56,206 bases of DNA, taken from NCBI GenBank assembly GCA_902494345.1, contig CABUSV010000015.1, positions 1 through 56,206 on the forward strand, in the 5' to 3' direction. This stretch comes from an uncultured Collinsella sp. (GTDB taxonomy: Bacteria; Actinomycetota; Coriobacteriia; Coriobacteriales; Coriobacteriaceae). Shown here piece by piece: positions 49,956 through 56,206 of the stretch. Both the position numbers and the translations under genes were made by a program. The notes under the pieces were generated by a model. That model did no database searches, had not been told where the DNA came from, and worked only from the letters and a program-made list of their open reading frames with translations. Positions within the stretch are counted from its first letter, which is position 1; every line of letters starts with the position of its first letter.

Positions 49956-50978
49956 ATGGCTGACGAGTACGAAACAGAAAGCGAGGCATGGGCGATTGAG
50001 GCCGCCGCGACAGAGGCGGCATCGCGTGCAGCCGAGGAGGTGCATCGTCCTCCCGTGGTGCCGATGGAGTGTGTGGTCGATCGCGCCGATATCGAGCGTG
50101 GCGAGCGTGCCGGCCAAAAGCGCAGCCAGGAGCCAGGCTTCCCACGCTTTTTCGCCGAGCTCAACCTGGGCCTGATTCTCACGGCGTTCGCCATCGTGGC
50201 CTTTAAAACTCCCAACCACTTTGCCTTTGGCGGCACCTCGGGCGTGTCGGTTATCCTGTCCACGCTGTTTCCGACCCTGCCCGTCGGTGTCTTTATGTGG
50301 ATCATCAACGCGGTCCTGGTCGTCTTGGGCTTCATCTTCTTGGACCGCAAGGCGATTCTTTGGAGCGTTTTTGCCTCGTTTGCGCTTTCGGCCTATGTTT
50401 CGCTGTTTGAGCTTTTTATTCCGACCGATGTCTCTCTGACGGGTGATATGTGGCTCGACCTGTGCTTTGCCGTCATCTTGCCGGCGCTCGGCAGCGCTAT
50501 TGTCTTTGACATCGGCGCCTCGACGGGTGGCACGGACATTCTTGCCATGATCCTCAAGCGCCGCACGACGCTCGAGATTGGCCGCGCCCTGCTGCTGGTC
50601 GATATCGGCATCGTGACCATCGCGGCCTTTTTGTATGGCCCGCGTGTCGGTCTGTACTGCGTGCTCGGCCTGTTTGCCAAGACGCTTGTGGTCGACAAAG
50701 CCATTGAGAGCATTCATCTGCGCAAAGTCTGCACGGTCATTTGTTCCGAGCCCCTTAAGGTCGAGGAGTTTATCGTCAAGCATCTCAACCGCACGGCGAC
50801 CATCAGCCGCGGCTACGGTGCCTTCTCGGGCAAGTGCGTGACGGTGATCATGAGCGTGCTGAGCCGTCGCGAGGCCGTGCAACTGCGCCGCTATGCGCGC
50901 GAAGTCGATCCGGGTGCCTTTATCACGATCGTTGACAGCTCCGAGATCGTCGGCAAGGGCTTCCGCGGAACGAACTAG
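49956..50978 (+). CDS. YitT-family membrane protein
   Basis: A 340-residue protein. The first ~60 residues are a charged cytosolic extension, longer than in most relatives. Five or so hydrophobic helices (about 65-250) include TPNHFAFGGTSGVSVIL and DIGASTGGTDILAMIL, typical YitT motifs, and the last ~90 residues form the DUF2179 domain with ISRGYGAFSGKCVTVIMSVL. Role unknown. It appears single; a terminator separates it from the Asp23 operon. Confidence 0.88.
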   Translation: MADEYETESEAWAIEAAATEAASRAAEEVHRPPVVPMECVVDRADIERGERAGQKRSQEPGFPRFFAELNLGLILTAFAIVAFKTPNHFAFGGTSGVSVILSTLFPTLPVGVFMWIINAVLVVLGFIFLDRKAILWSVFASFALSAYVSLFELFIPTDVSLTGDMWLDLCFAVILPALGSAIVFDIGASTGGTDILAMILKRRTTLEIGRALLLVDIGIVTIAAFLYGPRVGLYCVLGLFAKTLVVDKAIESIHLRKVCTVICSEPLKVEEFIVKHLNRTATISRGYGAFSGKCVTVIMSVLSRREAVQLRRYAREVDPGAFITIVDSSEIVGKGFRGTN

Positions 50979-51127
50979 CGCAGACGTATTCAACGAACCG
51001 CCTGCTGGCGCCGTGTACCTTGCAAATCGGTCATCTTTGAGTATTTGACCCCACATTGGGCAATAATGATGCTAAAGACATCGTTTGCGATCCAAGTGAT
51101 TCGTTCAAGATACGAAGGGATGATTCT

Positions 51128-52429
51128 ATGTTCTGCTCGCAGTGTGGCGCCCCCATGGGCGATAACGACAAGTTCTGCGGCGTGTGTGGTGCTCCTAATG
51201 CCGGTGCCGCTGGCCCCGCTCCCCAGGGACAGCCTCAGTCCCAGCAGTTTGTTCCGCAGCCGCCCGTGGCGAATGCGCCAAAGGGCTGTGTGGCTCAGGC
51301 GTTCCAAGATATGACCAAGACTCCGGGCGTGCTTCAGCGTGTATGCCAAATCGCGTTTTTGCCGGCGCTGATTTGCGTTGTGTCGGTGCTCGTGTTGTTT
51401 ATTCCCGTTATTGGCGGCATTGCGGCTGCCATCGGCTTTTTGGCAGCTTGCATTGCGAGCGTGTGCGGTTCCGGCTTTGGTATCGAGTGGGGTCGCGATC
51501 TGTCGCTTAAGGTCGATGACGGCATGGACCGTCCACTCATGCGTTCCACGTCGTTTGGTCTCGGAGTCTTTTCGAGCGTTATTTCGGTCGTGCTCGAGGT
51601 TATCGCTGCCATTCCCGTTATCGGTGTAGTGCTTTCGCTGGTGGAGGGCGTGGTAATTGGCGCCGCGGGCTCGTACTCCTACTATGGCTCCTATGCACTC
51701 GAGGCAGCGCTGTTCGGTTCGCTCGGCCTGCTTGTCCTGGCGCTAATTGCCTCGGCGATTCTGGGTGTCTTCTTTAAGATGTTCGCCGACATTGCCGTGA
51801 TGCACTTTGCGGTGACCGGGCGCGTCGAGAGCGCGTTTTCGCTCGATAAGGTCTGGGCGGCCTTTAAGCACAACAAGACCAAGCTGTTCTGTGCTTCGTT
51901 CCTTCCCGAGTTTTTGACGGGCTTGGTCGCCAACGTTGTCACATGGATCTTGACGGCCGTCTTTGGCGCCATTGCCTCTGTCGGTATGTATAGCTACTAC
52001 TATCGTCCTACGGGTATTGAGGCAATTGTTACCGGCGGTGGCGTCACGCTCGTGCTGTTCTTGGTGCTGGTCGCTTTCGTCACCGTATTTCTTACGGTCT
52101 TTGGCAAGATGCTCAAGCACCGTGCCGTTGGCTATTGGGCCGCACGCTATGCAAGCGAGTGGGCCGATGAGGATAAGGACGACGTCCTGACTTTTGTATT
52201 GCCCTTCGAGAAGAAGTCCGCTGCTTCGGGTTACAGCGCTCCGGATGTCGCACCCGCACCCGAACCCGCACCCGAGCCTGCGCCCGCACCCGCACCCGAG
52301 CCCGCGCCTGAGCCGGCACCTGCGCCTGAACCTGAGCCTGTGCCTGCGCCCGAGCCTGATCCTGAGCCGGCACCTGCACCTGAGCCGGCGTCCGAGCCAA
52401 GCTCCGACGAGGAGCCTCAGGACGAGTAG
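51128..52429 (+). CDS. Zinc-ribbon membrane protein with Pro-Glu-Ala repeat tail
   Basis: A 433-residue protein. The N-terminal zinc ribbon is MFCSQCGAPMGDNDKFCGVC (Cys3, Cys6, Cys17, Cys20), followed by a Gln/Pro linker and a DUF4013-like membrane part with several helices (about 70-330). A C-terminal tail of about 50 residues is made of APEPAPEPxP repeats. The start at 51128 has AAGGGA nine bases upstream; the upstream extension is not plausible. Zinc ribbons with membrane domains often take part in regulation or sensing, but nothing specific can be said. Confidence 0.75.
   Translation: MFCSQCGAPMGDNDKFCGVCGAPNAGAAGPAPQGQPQSQQFVPQPPVANAPKGCVAQAFQDMTKTPGVLQRVCQIAFLPALICVVSVLVLFIPVIGGIAAAIGFLAACIASVCGSGFGIEWGRDLSLKVDDGMDRPLMRSTSFGLGVFSSVISVVLEVIAAIPVIGVVLSLVEGVVIGAAGSYSYYGSYALEAALFGSLGLLVLALIASAILGVFFKMFADIAVMHFAVTGRVESAFSLDKVWAAFKHNKTKLFCASFLPEFLTGLVANVVTWILTAVFGAIASVGMYSYYYRPTGIEAIVTGGGVTLVLFLVLVAFVTVFLTVFGKMLKHRAVGYWAARYASEWADEDKDDVLTFVLPFEKKSAASGYSAPDVAPAPEPAPEPAPAPAPEPAPEPAPAPEPEPVPAPEPDPEPAPAPEPASEPSSDEEPQDE
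52248..52395 (+). repeat. Pro-Glu-Ala codon minisatellite
   Basis: Tandem CC(C/T)GCACCCGA(G/A)-like units encode (A/E)PxP repeats; the unit is imperfect, with unequal GCG/GCA/GCC choices. Slippage could change tail length without shifting frame. Confidence 0.7.
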
Positions 52430-52490
52430 CCATGCCGTCTGCCATTTGGGGACGGGGTAGAAATGGTAGAAATAGCGCTTGACAAATGAA

Positions 52491-52522
52491 CGGGGGCGGA
52501 CGTGTCGAAACGTCCGCCCCCG
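52491..52522. terminator. Bidirectional terminator between convergent genes
   Basis: CGGGGGCGGACGT (52491-52503) and ACGTCCGCCCCCG (52510-52522) pair exactly across six bases. A GGGGACGGGG core like that of the other repeats occurs just before it (52448-52457). Confidence 0.8.
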
Positions 52523-52560
52523 CTCTGCTTTAGCCAGGCTGTTATGGATGGGTGTGACGG

Positions 52561-54024
52561 CTACTCGTCGTGCTTCTCCTCGCGGCGTGCAGCAGCGCGT
52601 GCGTCGTGGATGCCCTTGATCGCGGCATGGCGAGCCGTTCGGGCATCATGGATGGCGTCACGAGCCTCGGCGGTCGTCGCCTTGGCAGAGCGCAACTTGG
52701 CGGCTAGATCGGGGTTGGTTTCGGCGACCGCGGTAATCGTGGGGCCGTCGAGCTCCTCTTGCGTGGGCTCGGCCAAAAAGTCGATAGCATACTGGGCGGC
52801 CACCATGGAGCCCTTTGCCAGCACGGTCTCGTCAATCTTGTAAAAGCAGGAATGCTGGGCGTACGTGGCGCCAATCTGGGGGTTGCGCGTACCTACAAAG
52901 GCGAGCACGCCCGGTACGCGGCGCAGGTACTCCGAAAAATCCTCGCCCGAAAGCGTGCCACGGTAATGGCCTTGACCGGCGGGGCCCAAGCACTTGATTA
53001 CGGCCTGACGGCAGCGCTCGCTCGAGGCGGCGTCGTTTTCGACCTTGTAGTTGGCGATGGTGTAGTCGGTGAGCTCTGCCTCGGCGCCCAAGGCGGCCGC
53101 GGTATGCTCCACGATGCGGCGCATAAGCTCCGGCATTTCCTCGTGGGTCGAATCTCCGTAGGTGCGCACCGTGCCGGCGAGGTAGGCCGTGCCGGCGATA
53201 ACGTTGCGCGCGGTGCCGCCGTGCAGCTCGCCGACGGTGATGACAGCCGGCTCGTATGGGCTGATCTCGCGCGAAACGATGGTCTGCAGGGCGTTGACGA
53301 TCTCGGCGGCAACCATAACGGCGTCGTGGCCGCGTTGGGGCATGGCGCCATGGCACGAGGTGCCGCGGACATCAATGCGGAACCAGTCGGTATTGGCCAT
53401 GCGCGGACCGGGCTCGCAGCTTACGGTGCCGGCGTCGACCTCGCTCCAGATGTGCGCGGCGTAGGCGCCATCGACGCCGTCGAGCACGCCCGTGCCGATC
53501 ATGAGCTTGGCGCCCTGGCCGTTTTCCTCGCTGGGCTGGAAGACGATGCGGACCTCGCCGTGGATGTCGTCGGTCATATGGCGCAGAATCTGCAACGTGC
53601 CGAGCATCATGGCGATGTGGCAGTCATGGCCGCAGGCGTGCATACAGCCCTCGTTGACGCTGGCGAACTCCTCGCCGGTCTGCTCGGTGACGGGCAGGGC
53701 GTCGATGTCGGCGCGCAGCAGGATGCGGCGGCGTGGCGTGCCGTCCTCGCGATAGGCGTCGGGCGCGGTGCCGCGAAGGGTCGCCACAAGGCCCGTCTTA
53801 AGGGGACGCTCGTAGGGGATATTCATGGCGTCGAGCTGGTTGGCGATGTCAGAAGTCGTACGCTCCTCGGCGAGGCTCAGCTCCGGGTGCTTATGGAAGT
53901 GGCGGCGCTGCTTGATGATATAGGGCTCAAACTCGGTAGCGATATCTTTGATGGCTGCGGTGACGTCGTCAGCCGCGCGAGCCTCGGTCGCCGCCATAAT
54001 CTGCTGTGCCTTGGTCTTCGTCAT
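52561..54024 (-). CDS. M20-family amidohydrolase with extended C-terminal tail
   Basis: A 487-residue metal-dependent hydrolase of the N-acyl-amino-acid amidohydrolase/IAA-Leu hydrolase group. HKHPELS near residue 45 and HACGHDCHIAMML (the metal His/Asp region) are followed by PSEENGQGAK (Glu), and GTSCHGAMPQRG. It would cleave an N-acyl bond on an amino acid or peptide; the substrate is unknown. The last ~70 residues are Ala/Arg/Lys/Asp-rich helix, not part of the usual enzyme. AAGGAG precedes the ATG at 54022-54024. The extension to 54642 is antisense to the neighbouring gene's start and is rejected. Divergent from the YtcJ-like gene. Confidence 0.87.
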   Translation of the reverse strand: MTKTKAQQIMAATEARAADDVTAAIKDIATEFEPYIIKQRRHFHKHPELSLAEERTTSDIANQLDAMNIPYERPLKTGLVATLRGTAPDAYREDGTPRRRILLRADIDALPVTEQTGEEFASVNEGCMHACGHDCHIAMMLGTLQILRHMTDDIHGEVRIVFQPSEENGQGAKLMIGTGVLDGVDGAYAAHIWSEVDAGTVSCEPGPRMANTDWFRIDVRGTSCHGAMPQRGHDAVMVAAEIVNALQTIVSREISPYEPAVITVGELHGGTARNVIAGTAYLAGTVRTYGDSTHEEMPELMRRIVEHTAAALGAEAELTDYTIANYKVENDAASSERCRQAVIKCLGPAGQGHYRGTLSGEDFSEYLRRVPGVLAFVGTRNPQIGATYAQHSCFYKIDETVLAKGSMVAAQYAIDFLAEPTQEELDGPTITAVAETNPDLAAKLRSAKATTAEARDAIHDARTARHAAIKGIHDARAAARREEKHDE

Positions 54025-54180
54025 GGTCGATTTGCTCCTTGCTGGGTTGATCGCAAAATCGTACAGGCTCTCTCCAGTATGCCACCTGCCGCTAGGGCTG
54101 GTAAAGTTGCCGTTTGCCGCTTGGGGTTTTGTTGCAAGGGCGGGGGAGTACACTCGGGGGTGTTGAATTTCCTGCCAGAG

Positions 54181-55830
54181 ATGGGGATGCCCATGCAACA
54201 TATCGATCGGATTATCCGCTCCAAGAACGTTTTTACCGCGCAAGACGGCATCGATACCGCCTGCGAGCTGGCGATTGCCATCGCAGGCGACCGTATCGTC
54301 GCAGTCGGTGCGCCCGATGACGTGATTGCCGCCGCGCCTGCCGCCACGTCGGTTATCGACTACGGCGAGCAGTTTGTCTGCCCCGGTTTCCATGACGCTC
54401 ATCTGCACTTCTTCCATACCTCGGTCGGTTCCTCGCCGTACATGCTCATGGATATGGGCACGTCCGAGGCGGCGCTGGTGCAACATGCGCTCGAGTTTTC
54501 CCGGGACCTGCCCGACGACGCTTGGGTTGTAACGCAGGGCTGGCGCGACTACCGTTGGGACCCGCCCGAGCATCCTACCAAGGCCTCCCTCGACACCGCC
54601 TTCCCCGATCGCCCCTGCGCTATGTATTCGGGCGACGGGCATACGCTTTGGCTCAACAGCCGCGCACTCGAAGCCCTCGGCGTGACACGCGACAGCGAGC
54701 CTCCGGCGGGTGGCAGTTACGACAAAGACTCAAACGGTGAGCTTACGGGTATCGCCCACGAGGCAGCTGCTATGCAGCTGCTACCGCGCTGCCTTGAGTG
54801 GCTGGGGGAGGATCGCATTGCAAGCGCTTACTCCGATCAAATGAGGCGTATGGCCGAGCAGGGCATCACCTCGATCTGCGATATGTCGCTCATGCCCATG
54901 CCGGGCTGCGACTTTATCCGCGACGATGTTTACGACAAACTGCAGGCAGCCGGCAAGCTGGGCATCCGCGCCCATCTGTTTCCCACGCTGCTGGATGACC
55001 AATCGCGCTTGGAAGAGCTGCAGACCCGCTACACGAACAACGCGCTGCTCTCGGCGCCAGGCTTTAAGCAGTTCTTCGACGGCGTGTCGAGCGAACACAC
55101 GGCCTATCTCACCGAGCCCTATACCAACCCGCGCTTCCCGGGCGACCAGGGCCGTCTGACGGTTCCCGCCGAGCGCATGCGCAAGCTGGTTATGGCGGCT
55201 GCGGAGCGTGGCCACACCGTGCGCATCCACGTCATTGGTGACGGTGCGATTCATGCCGCGCTGGATATCTTCGAGGAAGCGGCTGACCTGTACGGCCTGC
55301 CCCAGCACGGTCATAACACGCTTGAGCATCTGGAGAACCTCTTGCCCGAGGACCTCGATCGTCTACGCAAGCTTAACGTCGTTGCCTCGAGCCAGCCCTG
55401 CCACATTACACTCGACCCGGGTGGTCCGGAGCGCGACCTGGGCTTGGAGCGCAGCCGCATCATGTGGCCGTTTGCGGCCTATAAGCAGCGCGGCATTCGC
55501 CAAGCTTTCGGTACCGACAGCCCTATTACGCCCGTTACCAGCATGAATGTGCTCTACACGGCTATCACGCGCCAGGACCCCCGCAGCCACTGGCCCGAGG
55601 GCGGCTGGTTACCGAGCGAGCGCATCGATGCAGCAACGGCCCTGCGCAACTACACCCTGGGCAGCGCCTATGCAGCGGGCGACGAACAAAATCTCGGCAG
55701 CTTGGAGCCCGGCAAGTATGCCGACCTGGTAGTCCTGGACCAAAACCCGCTCACCATCGACCCCCAAGACCTCCAGGCCACAAAAGTTCAGGCCACCTAC
55801 CTGGCAGGCAACTTGATTTACGAGCGCTAA
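54181..55830 (+). CDS. YtcJ-like amidohydrolase
   Basis: A 549-residue metal-dependent hydrolase of the Amidohydro_3 family (TIM barrel). HDAHLH (about 75-80) is the metal-binding His-x-His, later HVIGDGAIHAALD and AFGTDSPI give further ligands. Family members are often deacetylases or amide/ester hydrolases with uncharacterised substrates. The start is uncertain among ATGs at 54181, 54187 and 54193; none has a strong ribosome binding site. The long in-frame open stretch before 54181 overlaps the opposing gene and is not believed. Confidence 0.85.
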   Translation: MGMPMQHIDRIIRSKNVFTAQDGIDTACELAIAIAGDRIVAVGAPDDVIAAAPAATSVIDYGEQFVCPGFHDAHLHFFHTSVGSSPYMLMDMGTSEAALVQHALEFSRDLPDDAWVVTQGWRDYRWDPPEHPTKASLDTAFPDRPCAMYSGDGHTLWLNSRALEALGVTRDSEPPAGGSYDKDSNGELTGIAHEAAAMQLLPRCLEWLGEDRIASAYSDQMRRMAEQGITSICDMSLMPMPGCDFIRDDVYDKLQAAGKLGIRAHLFPTLLDDQSRLEELQTRYTNNALLSAPGFKQFFDGVSSEHTAYLTEPYTNPRFPGDQGRLTVPAERMRKLVMAAAERGHTVRIHVIGDGAIHAALDIFEEAADLYGLPQHGHNTLEHLENLLPEDLDRLRKLNVVASSQPCHITLDPGGPERDLGLERSRIMWPFAAYKQRGIRQAFGTDSPITPVTSMNVLYTAITRQDPRSHWPEGGWLPSERIDAATALRNYTLGSAYAAGDEQNLGSLEPGKYADLVVLDQNPLTIDPQDLQATKVQATYLAGNLIYER

Positions 55831-55848
55831 TATTCATGTCGTACCGTT

Positions 55849-55896
55849 AAACGCGGCTCGCGCAGCCTATTTTGGGATGGCGCTCGAGCCGCGTTT
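55849..55896 (+). terminator. Terminator of the YtcJ-like gene
   Basis: AAACGCGGCTCG (55849-55860) and CGAGCCGCGTTT (55885-55896) pair exactly; the loop can pair further. Confidence 0.85.
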
Positions 55897-56206
55897 GCGT
55901 TTTGGTGGGGATCCGCCATGAGCGTCCCTGCTCTGTTGGATTTGGGTGCGGGGCGGAGGTGCTGCTGCCCCGCGCTCAATTTGGACACCAGCAATGCTAT
56001 CTCTTGGTGTTTTGCATACTTCCCATTACAGATTGCATAAAAAGGCTGGGATGTCCTTCCTGATCCTGATGTACCCCCGCCCGTGCCGTGCAAAAAACGG
56101 AGTATTCAGCACCGCGAGCTCTGCCGGTGCCGCTGCAGTCGGGTGGCATTGTGGAGGTCGACGTCATTTTGGGGTCCGGCGCGGCGCGAAGCATGCCTTT
56201 TTGTCC
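55897..56206. other. Right-end intergenic region, no gene recognised
   Basis: This 310-base stretch contains a short GC-rich stem GTGCGGGGCGG with CTGCCCCGC near 55947-55976, and no open frame I trust. The last ~150 bases hold the string GTGCAAAAAACGGAGTATTC, which I could not explain and might be part of a dispersed repeat. A gene may begin just beyond the edge. Confidence 0.4.

Noticed and set aside
52759..54180. N-terminal extension of the YtcJ-like protein over the M20 gene
   Set aside because: It lies antisense to the M20 gene, resembles no family, and the enzyme starts naturally near 54181.
54025..54642. Upstream extension of the M20 amidohydrolase
   Set aside because: AAGGAG before 54024 marks the true start; the extension is antisense to the YtcJ-like gene.
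1..56206. tRNA, rRNA and known riboswitches
   Set aside because: No cloverleaf, rRNA core motif or recognised aptamer consensus was found by eye in the intergenic gaps; a covariance-model search would be needed to exclude weak cases.

Overview
The window is a stretch of chromosome, about 60% G+C and densely coded, from what is most likely a gut actinobacterium of the Collinsella/Coriobacteriia type. This is inferred from protein character: a coiled-coil surface protein with an LAQTG sorting motif, an AmaP/DUF2273/Asp23 cluster, a two-ATPase 2-hydroxyacyl-CoA dehydratase activase, many polar amino-acid and peptide utilisation genes, and numerous intergenic hairpin repeats. No rRNA, tRNA or CRISPR array was seen.

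Layout. 1-800: lower-G+C edge of an integrative element (start of a replication-initiator-like gene, a small element protein, inverted repeats). 978-9326: mainly leftward housekeeping and metabolic genes (XRE regulator, 6-phosphofructokinase, Ntn hydrolase, M18 aminopeptidase on the other strand, D-2-hydroxyacid dehydrogenase, methionine aminopeptidase, radical SAM enzyme). 9552-12821: alpha/beta hydrolase, then a degenerate GGDEF/receiver/HD-GYP protein with an adjacent Hpt protein. 12925-17257: leftward amino-acid ABC importer ending in a gamma-glutamyl hydrolase-like amidotransferase. 17526-21202: iron alcohol dehydrogenase and a DXS-like synthase, convergent across a striking array of alternating 17-mers. 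21029-25891: HD hydrolase, CmpB-type membrane protein, TetR plus MFS exporter with paired operators, and a HAD phosphatase whose ribosome binding site lies in a perfect hairpin.

25892-26753 is a gene-poor repeat mosaic holding a 41-residue hydrophobic/basic peptide gene that resembles type I toxins. 26754-33621: TetR, a 1589-residue dehydratase activase and a 3-hydroxyacyl-CoA dehydrogenase. 33797-36000: a probable sulfotransferase remnant, a small membrane protein and a DUF389 membrane protein with an EF-hand-like loop. 36299-39763: a large wall-anchored coiled-coil/CAP-domain protein with a nine-G tract just after its signal peptide. 39965-44800: OPT transporter, a 35-bp perfect palindrome, then coaX, dCMP deaminase, an Nfu-type Fe-S protein and lgt. 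44943-52429: DUF6020-type membrane protein, YebC, the AmaP/DUF2273/Asp23 set, YitT and a zinc-ribbon membrane protein. 52561-55830: divergent M20 amidohydrolase and YtcJ-like amidohydrolase.

The strongest unexplained signals are the hairpin repeat families between genes, the poly-G tract in the surface protein, the small toxin-like peptide, and the hairpin covering the HAD gene's ribosome binding site. Family assignments come from reading motifs by eye; no database search was run.
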